DNA of 21,531 nt, taken from NCBI GenBank assembly GCA_964460075.1, contig CAYWPC010000033.1, forward strand, positions 1 through 21,531, written 5' to 3'. The notes under the pieces were generated by a model. It searched no databases. It was not told where the DNA came from and worked only from the letters and a program-made list of their open reading frames with translations. The position numbers and the translations under genes are program-made. Position 1 is the first letter of the stretch, and each line of letters opens with the position of its first letter. Positions 1 through 6,329 of this stretch are shown here, in pieces. This stretch comes from JAMBLL01 sp964460075 (GTDB lineage Bacteria; Actinomycetota; Acidimicrobiia; Spongiisociales; UBA5794).

Positions 1-351
1 GGCTTCACCCTCGACGATGCCCGGATGCGCAGGGCCGGCCTCGATTACAGGGAGTACGCGTCCGTTGAACTGCACCCTTCATGGGAGGCGTTCGTCGAGA
101 AGGCAGCACCGTCAAGAGTGTTCGCGTATACGCAGTACGCCAGTCGCCTCTACACGTCTGTTGCGTACGAACGCGGTGACACGTTCCTCTTCGGCAAGGA
201 ATCGGTCGGACTAAGTGAGGCTGTGATGTCGCACACTTCAGTGACTGACCGGCTGCGAATACCGATCGCGGCGAAGGGAAGAAGCTTGAACCTCGCGAAC
301 GCTGCCGCAATTGTCACCTACGAGGCATGGCGACAGATCGGTTTCGCCTAA
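1..351 (+). CDS. trmL: tRNA (cytidine/uridine-2'-O-)-methyltransferase TrmL, 3' part
   Basis: The reading frame is open from base 1 to TAA at 349-351, so the gene begins left of the window; 116 residues are visible. The visible part matches the C-terminal two thirds of the SpoU/TrmH-family enzyme TrmL. It has RRAGLDY near the left end, then FGKESVGL (the FGxExxGL SAM-knot motif), then RIPIAAKGRSLNLANAAAIVTYEAWRQ-type sequence with the conserved S-x-N-L-x-N-A and YEAWRQ signatures. The family methylates the 2'-O of the wobble nucleotide 34 in certain tRNA-Leu species, in the cytoplasm, using SAM and a trefoil-knot fold. The protein ends shortly after YEAWRQIGF, as is normal for the family. The next gene starts 95 bases downstream behind two inverted repeats, so it is probably a separate transcription unit. 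Family is clear; exact substrate is inferred. Confidence 0.88.
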   Translation, partial: GFTLDDARMRRAGLDYREYASVELHPSWEAFVEKAAPSRVFAYTQYASRLYTSVAYERGDTFLFGKESVGLSEAVMSHTSVTDRLRIPIAAKGRSLNLANAAAIVTYEAWRQIGFA

Positions 352-389
352 CGGCGTATCGTGGTCGGCTCATCCGATCCGTGGGCCAC

Positions 390-409
390 ATTGCACGTAC
401 ACGTGCAAT
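390..409. promoter_or_regulatory. Inverted repeat upstream of the thioesterase operon
   Basis: ATTGCACGT (390-398), a two-base centre AC, then ACGTGCAAT (401-409) form a perfect dyad with 9-base arms. It lies between trmL and the thioesterase gene, about 40 bases before the ATG at 447. No T-run follows, so an operator for a dimeric regulator is more likely than an intrinsic terminator. The bound factor is unknown. Confidence 0.5.
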
Positions 410-410
410 A

Positions 411-423
411 GAACCCTGGGTTC
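411..423. promoter_or_regulatory. Second, adjacent inverted repeat
   Basis: GAACCC (411-416), a single central T, then GGGTTC (418-423) form a perfect dyad starting two bases after the first inverted repeat. It ends 23 bases before the ATG at 447. It could be a second operator half or overlap the promoter; I cannot tell from sequence alone. Confidence 0.35.
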
Positions 424-446
424 GGTGAGGTGCCTACCGTGGGGGC

Positions 447-854
447 ATGATTCATCGAACGCCGATCAAAGTTCGGTTTTATGAGCTTGATCCGTATCGG
501 CACCTCAACCATTCGGTCTACATCCAATACTTTGAGGTTGGTCGAATTGACCTGTTCGGTGCGTTCGGCTGGTCGCTTACCGGGATGGCAGACCTGGGAA
601 CCCAGGTCGTGGTGACCGACATGCAGACCCGATTCCTAGCCCCAGGAGTCGAAGGCAATGAGCTCGTTGTGGAAACCTGGGTTGAGGAGCTCAAGCGTGT
701 CACGGCACTGTTCGGACAGCGCATCATGCGTAACGAGGAGATTCTTGCGGTCCAATCGATCAGGGGAGCCTGCGTCACGCTCCAAGGGAGACCAACTCGG
801 TTCCCAGACGAGTTGCTGGCAGGCCTCGAGAGCTACGTCTCCGTAGGGCAGTGA
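447..854 (+). CDS. Hotdog-fold acyl-CoA thioesterase (4HBT family)
   Basis: A 135-residue protein, the usual length for single-hotdog thioesterases of the 4HBT/YbgC type. The N-terminal motif ELDPYRHLNHSVYIQYFEVGR has Asp15, His19, Asn21 and Tyr25 in the family's D-x3-H-x-N-x3-Y arrangement; the Asp is the catalytic residue in 4-hydroxybenzoyl-CoA thioesterases. The family hydrolyses acyl-CoA thioesters in the cytoplasm, usually as a dimer or tetramer; the acyl group cannot be predicted here. ATG 447 is chosen because the conserved motif sits right after it. The stop TGA (852-854) overlaps the ATG of the next gene by one base, which suggests translational coupling with the acetyltransferase. 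It is the first gene of an apparent three-gene operon. Confidence 0.85.
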   Translation: MIHRTPIKVRFYELDPYRHLNHSVYIQYFEVGRIDLFGAFGWSLTGMADLGTQVVVTDMQTRFLAPGVEGNELVVETWVEELKRVTALFGQRIMRNEEILAVQSIRGACVTLQGRPTRFPDELLAGLESYVSVGQ

Positions 855-1594
855 TGCCTTCGATCGAACGCATAGAGAGATCCGGATTCGCCGTGTGGTC
901 ACCCGATGAGACGACGAAGATAGCGGGGTGGCGGGTCGCCTCGAGTGGTGGCTACACGAGGCGACTCAACTCTGCCACGACGATCGGTTCGGCCGATACC
1001 TCTCTCAAAACGAGGGACGACATCGCCAGGTGGCTTGCAGACCGCTGTTCACCGCTCACCGTTCGGGTGACACCGCTCATCGAACAGACCACAATAGATG
1101 TGTGCGCAGGAACGTGGGGACTCGACGCAGTCGACGAAACACTGGTAATGGTGAGTCGATCGCTTGAGAGCAGCAGCGATGGGGATGTCATCGTCCTCGA
1201 CGCAGGTGACACCGGATTCACCGCTGACCTGTTCTCCCTCAATCATCGGGACGTTGCACTGCGTAAACCGTGGAGTCGAATCGTCGAGCGTGTCGGCTCC
1301 GACGGAGTTGGTCTGTGGATCCCGGGAAAGGCAGTGGGATTTGCTGCCTTCTCCGGCGGTATTGCATCGGTGTTCTCCGTTGCTGTCTCGCCGAAATATC
1401 GTCGGATGGGCTTCGCCAGTCGCGTCATGGACGCGGCACGGGGATGGGCCTTGAATAGGGGAGCAGATTCAATGTTTCTCCAGGTCCTTGGTAGCAACGC
1501 TCCAGCCCGAGACCTATACACGGGTCTCGGATTCACAGAGGAGTATCGCTACCACTATCTACAGCCGTCACATGGCGGTCGCTCTGGCTCCTAG
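854..1594 (+). CDS. GNAT-family N-acetyltransferase
   Basis: A 246-residue protein whose C-terminal third is a GNAT domain. It has VSPKYRRMGFAS, with the R-x-x-G-x-A acetyl-CoA pyrophosphate-binding loop, then an FLQVLGSNAPARDLYTGLGF stretch typical of motif B (alternate residues pack on CoA, and the Ala-x-x-Leu-Tyr-x-x-Leu-Gly-Phe helix-turn closes the fold). The N-terminal half is less conserved and could be a second, degenerate GNAT lobe, as in two-domain actinobacterial acetyltransferases. ATG 854 overlaps the upstream stop by one base; GTG 851 is an in-frame alternative. The substrate is unknown. The TAG stop lies only nine bases before the next start, so co-transcription with the oxidoreductase is likely. 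Confidence 0.82.
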   Translation: MPSIERIERSGFAVWSPDETTKIAGWRVASSGGYTRRLNSATTIGSADTSLKTRDDIARWLADRCSPLTVRVTPLIEQTTIDVCAGTWGLDAVDETLVMVSRSLESSSDGDVIVLDAGDTGFTADLFSLNHRDVALRKPWSRIVERVGSDGVGLWIPGKAVGFAAFSGGIASVFSVAVSPKYRRMGFASRVMDAARGWALNRGADSMFLQVLGSNAPARDLYTGLGFTEEYRYHYLQPSHGGRSGS

Positions 1595-1603
1595 CATCGC
1601 TAG

Positions 1604-3220
1604 ATGCGATCAACGAACATAAGTACGTGGAGTGAGCTCGAACCTGGCGCTCTTCTTCACGCGCTCGTCGAGGGTGTCGACATCGTCCTGGTTCGCTGGC
1701 CTGAAGGCGACGGTCACAGCGTTCTGTACGGTCGGTGCGCCCACAGGGGAGCGCTCATGGCCGATGGACGCATCGACGGCGAGAACATCGTGTGTGGACT
1801 CCATGGATGGGACTACCGCTACGACACGGGTGTTTCGAGCTATCGCGAGTCGGATGTTCTCCACAGGTTCACCTCGTGGTTGGAGGGAGATGCCGTGTGG
1901 GTCGACGCAGACGAGATCGCTGCCTTTGCGGCTGCTCATCCTCAGCCGTTTGACCGAAACGCCTATCAGGGGTCGTACCAGGACCCGCATGGGACCGATG
2001 CGGAGCCACACGTTGGCTACATTCGTGAACTTTCAGAACATGGGCTTGGACGCACAGGGCATCACGGCCCGATGGGGGCCATGGGGGTCCCGCGAACGGA
2101 GCTGCCATCGTGGGATGACATTCAGATCGTTACAGCACAACTCGCCACAGCGCCACTCCTCGACGACGAAGCCGTTGACACAGGCCTGACGATCGGACCT
2201 GGAGCAGCGAAACCACTCAGGCTCGACATTCCACTGTTCGTAGCAGACATGAGTTTCGGTTCGTTGTCAGAGGAAGCCAAGATTGCACTTGCCAGGGGAG
2301 CCGAGCTCGCGGGGACGGCTGTGTGCTCAGGTGAAGGCGGCATGCTGCCTGAAGAGCACGCTGAAAGTAGCCGATACCTGTACGAGCTTGCTTCCGGACG
2401 GTTCGGCTTCACGTGGGAGAAACTTGACGATGTGCAGGCCTTTCATTTCAAGGGCGGTCAGGCAGCCAAAACAGGGACCGGCGGGCATCTCCCTGCAGCC
2501 AAGGTCACAGCAAGAATTGCCGATGTTCGCGAGATTCCGATTGGTGAGCCGGCGATCTCACCTTCACGGTTCCCGGAGTGGGATAGGCCAGAGCACTTTG
2601 CTGACTTCGCAGCAGAAGTCCGCGAACGGACCGGGGGTATCCCGATTGGTTTCAAGTTATCGGCCCAGCACATCGAAGCCGACCTGCAGGCAGCGCTTGA
2701 GGTTGGTGTTGACTACATAGTCCTCGACGGGAGGGGTGGCGGCACGGGTGCGGCCCCACTGCTATTCCGTGACAACATCTCAGTACCGACGATTCCAGCC
2801 CTGGCAAGAGCAAGACGATTCCTCGACCAGGCGGACGCAACCGATGTCACGCTCATCATCACCGGAGGGCTACGCACCCCTGCCGACTTCGTAAAGGCAC
2901 TTGCCCTAGGTGCAGACGGTGTGGCGATCTCGAACGCTGCGCTTCAGGCCATCGGGTGCATAGGCATGCGAGCGTGCAACACGAACAACTGTCCTGTTGG
3001 TATTGCAACGCAGCAGAAACATCTCCGTGCGAGGCTCCCTGTGGATGAGGCAGCGCACCGGCTTGCCCAGTTCTTCGACGCCTCGGTGGAACTCATGACC
3101 GTTCTTGCCCGTGCTACCGGCCACCGGTCTGTGTCCGCATTCCACATAGACGACCTCACCACCTTCGACCGCACCATCGCTGAGCTGTCGGGCGTCACTT
3201 TCGGTGGGGTCTCGAACTGA
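1604..3220 (+). CDS. Rieske [2Fe-2S] / FMN glutamate-synthase-like fusion oxidoreductase
   Basis: A 538-residue two-part redox protein. Residues about 8-105 are a Rieske domain with both ligand pairs: Cys45-x-His47 (CAHRG) and Cys64-x2-His67 (CGLHGW). Residues about 150-530 match the FMN-binding synthase domain of glutamate synthase, with the glycine-rich phosphate site near GRGGGTGAAP and the three-Cys motif Cys452-x5-Cys458-x4-Cys463 followed by PVGIATQ, the [3Fe-4S] site of GltS large subunits. The class II glutaminase domain is absent, as is a C-terminal GXGXG domain, so ammonia cannot be taken from glutamine by this chain alone. In related stand-alone domains the reaction is transfer of an amino group or electrons at FMN. 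Here the Rieske domain presumably brings electrons to FMN from a partner. The actual substrate is unknown. Cytoplasmic; no signal peptide. Last gene of the 447-3220 operon. Confidence 0.87.
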   Translation: MRSTNISTWSELEPGALLHALVEGVDIVLVRWPEGDGHSVLYGRCAHRGALMADGRIDGENIVCGLHGWDYRYDTGVSSYRESDVLHRFTSWLEGDAVWVDADEIAAFAAAHPQPFDRNAYQGSYQDPHGTDAEPHVGYIRELSEHGLGRTGHHGPMGAMGVPRTELPSWDDIQIVTAQLATAPLLDDEAVDTGLTIGPGAAKPLRLDIPLFVADMSFGSLSEEAKIALARGAELAGTAVCSGEGGMLPEEHAESSRYLYELASGRFGFTWEKLDDVQAFHFKGGQAAKTGTGGHLPAAKVTARIADVREIPIGEPAISPSRFPEWDRPEHFADFAAEVRERTGGIPIGFKLSAQHIEADLQAALEVGVDYIVLDGRGGGTGAAPLLFRDNISVPTIPALARARRFLDQADATDVTLIITGGLRTPADFVKALALGADGVAISNAALQAIGCIGMRACNTNNCPVGIATQQKHLRARLPVDEAAHRLAQFFDASVELMTVLARATGHRSVSAFHIDDLTTFDRTIAELSGVTFGGVSN

Positions 3221-3247
3221 ACTCGTAGGCCGTAGAATCCAGCCAAC

Positions 3248-3321
3248 GGGCCCGTAGCTCAGTTGGTTAGAGCTGTCGACTCATAATCGATCGGTCGCAG
3301 GTTCAAGTCCTGCCGGGCCCA
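3248..3321 (+). tRNA. tRNA with CAU anticodon (probably elongator tRNA-Met)
   Basis: Complete cloverleaf of 74 nt. The acceptor is GGGCCCG (3248-3254) with CGGGCCC (3314-3320); the D stem is GCTC/GAGC. The anticodon stem is GTCGA/TCGAT with loop CTCATAA, giving CAT at 3282-3284. The T arm is GCAGG-TTCAAGT-CCTGC, with discriminator A at 3321. The encoded 3' end is only CC followed by G, so CCA must be completed by nucleotidyltransferase. The regular acceptor pair G1-C72 excludes initiator tRNA. A CAU anticodon also fits tRNA-Ile2 (with lysidine), which sequence alone does not fully exclude. Confidence 0.93.
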
Positions 3322-3525
3322 CCGATAGGTACTCTCTTCGCTCGATCACCGATGTGCAGCTGTGGGCAGCGATCCATTCTGGTGCGGTTCTCTCGTGGGG
3401 TTGTGTTGGTTGACGAGGGACAGGATGATGGCGGCGCGTAGGGTCATGCTTCGGATGCGACCGCCGCGTCATCGGGAGCTCTTCACCGTGGGTCTTGTTG
3501 CCGTTACTCTCGTTGTGCTCGGTTC

Positions 3526-4284
3526 ATGTTCCGGTGGGAGCGGACGAGCGAGAACCCCGAGACGGTGATCACGTCCTCTGACGGCGCTGCCAGACTGACC
3601 GTGCCACGTGGGGCTTTGCCCAGTGGAGTCGATGTGTCCGATCTCAGTATCTCATTGGCACAGAATCCCGAGGAGTTCGCCGGTTTTCCAGGTGTTGTCA
3701 CCTACGAGTTGGGTCCGAGTGGAGTCCGGTTCGAATCTCCTGCAGAGATCACGTTCGAACTCGAGGCCTCTGGGGCCGAGCTGCCGCTCGTGACGCTGCT
3801 CGACGAATCAGGCGTCGAGCTGGTCAGCGGGGTTCACTCCGTGTTTGATCACGATATCGGACGGCTGGTTGTCAGCGTGCCTGTGGCGCATTTCTCCAGA
3901 GTGACAGCCATGACTCGCGGTTTGTTTTCGCTTGAGAGTTACGGCATCCGAAAAAGCGGAAAGTATTTCGTCGGAGAGAAATTTCCTTGGATCCTGAATT
4001 TCTCGACGGTTCAAACCGTTGATCCGTTCTCTGGGCGGGGCGTCGCCGTGACGGCGACAGACGTGAGCGTTTCGGGGACGCTGAGTGTCGGTAACTCGGG
4101 GATATTGTCGCCAGCGTTCGTCGTTGACATGCCCTCAAAGTTCGATCGTGATCTGACGTCCATGAAGATCGGGTGGACCTACGTGCGCTTATGGGACTCG
4201 ATGGTCGAGTTCACCTGTCTCCGACCGGGAACGACCTACATCAAGTATGCGGTTCGTACGTTCTGGTCTGCAACGTCGGGATGA
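3526..4284 (+). CDS. Middle fragment of the broken lipoprotein: ZU5-like domain
   Basis: An open frame of 252 codons after the signal-peptide part has shifted frame. Residues about 13-130 resemble bacterial ZU5-like domains: they open with SSDGAARLTVPRGALPSGV (DG-x-L-x-VP-x-GALP), followed by YELGPSGVRFESPAEITFEL. Those domains are beta-sandwiches found in surface and secreted proteins. The rest is beta-rich and ends at TGA 4282-4284, inside sequence (FTCLRPGTTYIKYAVRTFW) that looks like the middle of a domain and not a natural C-terminus. ATG 3526 is only the first Met in this frame and lacks its own ribosome binding site; the true start is upstream at 3425. Without the upstream piece the product would not be exported. 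Confidence 0.55.
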   Translation: MFRWERTSENPETVITSSDGAARLTVPRGALPSGVDVSDLSISLAQNPEEFAGFPGVVTYELGPSGVRFESPAEITFELEASGAELPLVTLLDESGVELVSGVHSVFDHDIGRLVVSVPVAHFSRVTAMTRGLFSLESYGIRKSGKYFVGEKFPWILNFSTVQTVDPFSGRGVAVTATDVSVSGTLSVGNSGILSPAFVVDMPSKFDRDLTSMKIGWTYVRLWDSMVEFTCLRPGTTYIKYAVRTFWSATSG

Positions 4285-5190
4285 ATGATCTGGGATTCGA
4301 CACTGTACTCGTATGGAGATCTCGAAGACCTGACTCCTGTGGAGTGCATGGCACCGAGCGGTGCCACCACTTCGACGACCATCGAATCGGCATCGAGCAC
4401 GTCATCGACGTCGACGTCCACATCAAGCACATCGACGTCCTCTACGACCACGATTCAGCCCACGCCCCAAACGAGCTCTTTCGAAGGCAGCATTTCCGTT
4501 GAGCAAGATGACTGTGGTCATTCGCCGTTCATTGGTGAGTTACCGAAGAACTTTAGGATCGACGTGCAATCTGCAGGTGACCGCGATGCCATAACGATCG
4601 ATGGCTCGCCGCCGTTTGTTGGCCTCAAAGGCATATCCGATCAAGCCGACTTTTTCAGGACAACCGGGTCAGACACGGTCGCGGGACGAGCAGGCACATC
4701 GGTGATGGGAATCGTGGTAGCCGATCACGATGGTTGGTTCATCCAATACTCGATGGGCCTCAAGCGGGAGCTTGGAGCTGGCTGCCCGATCGGGTACGTC
4801 ATCGACCTCGGCACCGATCTCAGCTCGTATCCATCAGACGCCGAGGTCGGCATGTTCCTCAACGACCTCGCTGGTTGGTTCCGCAATTCGGATTCCAACA
4901 ATCTGCTTGCCAGGTTGCACCCGGTTATTCGTGGCACATATGGAGACGAGCAGTGCAGAGCGTTCACAGCAAGTCTTCAGTCGGAGGATCTCACGATTGA
5001 GACGATCTCCGTCGGGAAGCCAGATCTATGGCGCTTCACGCTCGATGATGCGAACTTTGTCGTCAACGACACGGTGTCTGCCACGGCAAGACGGTCGGAG
5101 GGCGGCACGACGACTGAATCCGTGATCCATGTGGCATCGGTCGGTGGCCAGTTGCGCTGGTTCGCTGACTGTGGGGACCCGTTGCCATAG
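4285..5190 (+). CDS. C-terminal fragment of the broken lipoprotein: Ser/Thr linker plus unknown domain
   Basis: 301 codons in the same frame as the piece before it, with ATG 4285 touching the preceding TGA (TGA-ATG), so reinitiation is possible. It begins with YSYGDLEDLTPVECMAP, which looks like the end of the preceding domain. A Ser/Thr linker (about residues 25-60) follows, then a 230-residue C-terminal domain that starts EQDDCGHSPFIGELP and holds scattered Cys residues that could form disulfides. I do not recognise this domain. As a stand-alone product it has no signal peptide, although its composition is that of an extracytoplasmic protein. This is the main reason to read it as part of a broken gene. 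Confidence 0.55.
   Translation: MIWDSTLYSYGDLEDLTPVECMAPSGATTSTTIESASSTSSTSTSTSSTSTSSTTTIQPTPQTSSFEGSISVEQDDCGHSPFIGELPKNFRIDVQSAGDRDAITIDGSPPFVGLKGISDQADFFRTTGSDTVAGRAGTSVMGIVVADHDGWFIQYSMGLKRELGAGCPIGYVIDLGTDLSSYPSDAEVGMFLNDLAGWFRNSDSNNLLARLHPVIRGTYGDEQCRAFTASLQSEDLTIETISVGKPDLWRFTLDDANFVVNDTVSATARRSEGGTTTESVIHVASVGGQLRWFADCGDPLP
4363..4464 (+). repeat. Low-complexity TCG/ACG-rich tract encoding a Ser/Thr linker
   Basis: Simple-sequence DNA of tcg, acg, acc and agc triplets encodes almost only Ser and Thr (TTSTTIESASSTSSTSTSTS and onward). It joins the beta-rich part to the C-terminal domain of the broken lipoprotein. Such tracts change length easily by slippage. Confidence 0.75.
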
Positions 5191-5219
5191 GAGGTCGTCC
5201 TATGGCCTGCCCGCATAGG
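5185..5219 (+). terminator. Hairpin overlapping the stop codon, with a competing second hairpin
   Basis: CCATAGGA (5185-5192) and TCCTATGG (5198-5205) form a perfect 8-bp stem with a GGTCG loop; the stem includes the TAG stop (5188-5190). The right arm can instead pair CCTATG (5199-5204) with CATAGG (5214-5219). No clear T-run follows, so a terminator role is only plausible. Confidence 0.4.
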
Positions 5220-5332
5220 CTCTCCCGGAGACGCGCCGATGATCACTCCACCGGTGATGAAGCGACGTCGCCGCTCAATTCCAATCGAGGCCCGACTGAG
5301 CGTGCGTGTGGGGGAGCCCAGCGAATCGTGGC

Positions 5333-5458
5333 GTGATCATCGTTACCGCTCGAATACGCCTTGCAGATAGGGCAGCCGCACACATTGCTGAGATGCAGGC
5401 GCGGAACGCAGCGTATGTTGCCGACGAACTCAGCCAAACTGTGCCGGTAACTGTCTGA
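5333..5458 (+). pseudogene. Possible remnant of a GNAT acetyltransferase N-terminus
   Basis: A 41-codon frame from GTG 5333 to TGA 5456-5458. It reads VTARIRLADRAAAHIAEMQA, which resembles the first strand and helix of GNAT proteins (IR-x-A-x-x-A-D-x-x-x-I-A-x-hydrophobic). No downstream acetyl-CoA loop follows in any frame before ctaC. It has no evident ribosome binding site. This could be chance; the similarity is short. Confidence 0.22.
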
Positions 5459-5503
5459 TTCTGCGCACACTCGGGATTCGTGGCAGACGCGGTGAGTGAT
5501 CTC

Positions 5504-5531
5504 TTACGACGCATCGAAATGTGGGTACTAT
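5504..5531 (+). promoter_or_regulatory. Candidate promoter of the cta operon
   Basis: TTACGA (5504-5509) and TACTAT (5526-5531), spaced by 16 bases, resemble a housekeeping -35/-10 pair. Transcription would start near 5538, leaving a leader of about 36 bases before the preferred ctaC start at GTG 5574. Prediction by eye only. Confidence 0.3.
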
Positions 5532-5573
5532 CTCGCCAGCAAGAACAACGCGGGACGGTTGCCAGGGGGCTTC

Positions 5574-6305
5574 GTGCGTAGATCGTGGATACCAGTGGGG
5601 GCATTGTGGCTCGGCTACACCGTGGCGCTCATCGTTCTCGTGCGACAGATCAACTGGTTTCCTCAGCAGTGGGCTGCCGAGGCCGAAGTGGTCGACGACG
5701 CAATGCTCCTCCTGCAGTACCTAGCTGCACCGGTGATGGCTCTCGTACTCGCCGTCATGACATGGTCACTGATCGGTTGGCGATCAAGCGGTGCGCAGCG
5801 TGACGACGGACCACCCCAAAGGAACAATCGGACCGTCGTCACGACATGGCTCGTCATCACGTCGGCACTTGCTATCTATGTTGTCATCAATCCAGGGTTC
5901 GTAGGTCTCGCAGAGATCCGCGGCGAGCCGGAGTCGGACTACGTCATCAACGTCCAAGCACAGCAGTTCTTCTGGGAGATCACCTATCCCAACGGAGCGG
6001 TGGCCCTCGACGAACTCGTAATCCCAGTCGACAAGCGGGTCCGCTACGACGTCATCAGCACAGACGTTCTCCACTCATTCTGGATTCCAGCGTTCCGCGT
6101 CAAGATCGATGCGATCCCTGGTGTGTCGACGACGCTGTATGCAACCGCGGAGCGTGAAGGCACGTTCCAGGAAGACGACGTGAACTTGCGCATCCAATGT
6201 GCCGAACTGTGCGGGGCAGGCCACGCAACGATGATGCTCCCAATCAGAGTCGTGTCGGATGCAGATTGGACACAGTACATCGAGGATTTGGTCAGCAATG
6301 GATAG
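5574..6305 (+). CDS. ctaC: Cytochrome c oxidase subunit II
   Basis: A 243-residue subunit II. It binds the dinuclear CuA centre that receives electrons from cytochrome c and passes them to heme a of subunit I, on the outer face of the cytoplasmic membrane. All CuA ligands are visible: His167 (VLHSFWIP), Cys209, Glu211, Cys213, His217 and Met220 (CAELCGAGHATM). QFFWEITYP is the usual aromatic entry path. Hydrophobic segments lie near residues 5-23, 42-64 and 88-108; the first may be a signal-anchor. There is no CxxCH, so no fused cytochrome c domain (not caa3-type in that sense). I chose GTG 5574 because AGGGGG (5564-5569) sits just before it; an upstream GTG at 5496 would add 26 residues unlike the family. 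First gene of the cta operon. Confidence 0.9.
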   Translation: MRRSWIPVGALWLGYTVALIVLVRQINWFPQQWAAEAEVVDDAMLLLQYLAAPVMALVLAVMTWSLIGWRSSGAQRDDGPPQRNNRTVVTTWLVITSALAIYVVINPGFVGLAEIRGEPESDYVINVQAQQFFWEITYPNGAVALDELVIPVDKRVRYDVISTDVLHSFWIPAFRVKIDAIPGVSTTLYATAEREGTFQEDDVNLRIQCAELCGAGHATMMLPIRVVSDADWTQYIEDLVSNG

Positions 6306-6329
6306 CCACACAGATAGCGGAACGAGCAT

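Larger units (their letters stand above)
3425..5190 (+). pseudogene. Secreted lipoprotein with ZU5-like domain, broken by a frameshift and an in-frame stop
   Basis: Taken together, this is one gene of roughly 588 codons in three pieces. It starts at ATG 3425 behind GAGGGA (3415-3420). The first piece reads a basic N-terminus, a hydrophobic stretch and a lipobox (LVVLGSC, Cys codon 3527-3529), then hits TGA at 3566. The mature domain continues in the -1 frame from about 3530 onward, so one base seems to be missing between about 3527 and 3566. The second break is TGA at 4282-4284, after which the same frame stays open to 5190. The mature part has a ZU5-like domain, a second beta-rich domain, a Ser/Thr linker and a C-terminal domain. 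It would be anchored outside the membrane. No slippery heptamer is visible, so decay or sequencing error is likelier than programmed recoding. Start and joins are inferred. Confidence 0.65.
5191..5573. other. Gene-poor stretch between the lipoprotein and the cta operon
   Basis: About 380 bases without a convincing gene. It holds the paired hairpins at its left end, a short open frame that may be a remnant acetyltransferase N-terminus (5333-5458), and a candidate promoter near 5504-5531. I see no tRNA or transposon ends. Confidence 0.5.

Noticed and set aside
3527..3568. Programmed -1 frameshift in the lipoprotein gene
   Set aside because: No X-XXY-YYZ slippery heptamer and no clear downstream pseudoknot are visible, and a second break exists in the same gene, so decay or error is simpler.
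4363..4464. CRISPR-like or tandem DNA repeat array
   Set aside because: The units are irregular Ser/Thr codon repeats in frame with the protein, with no spacer structure.
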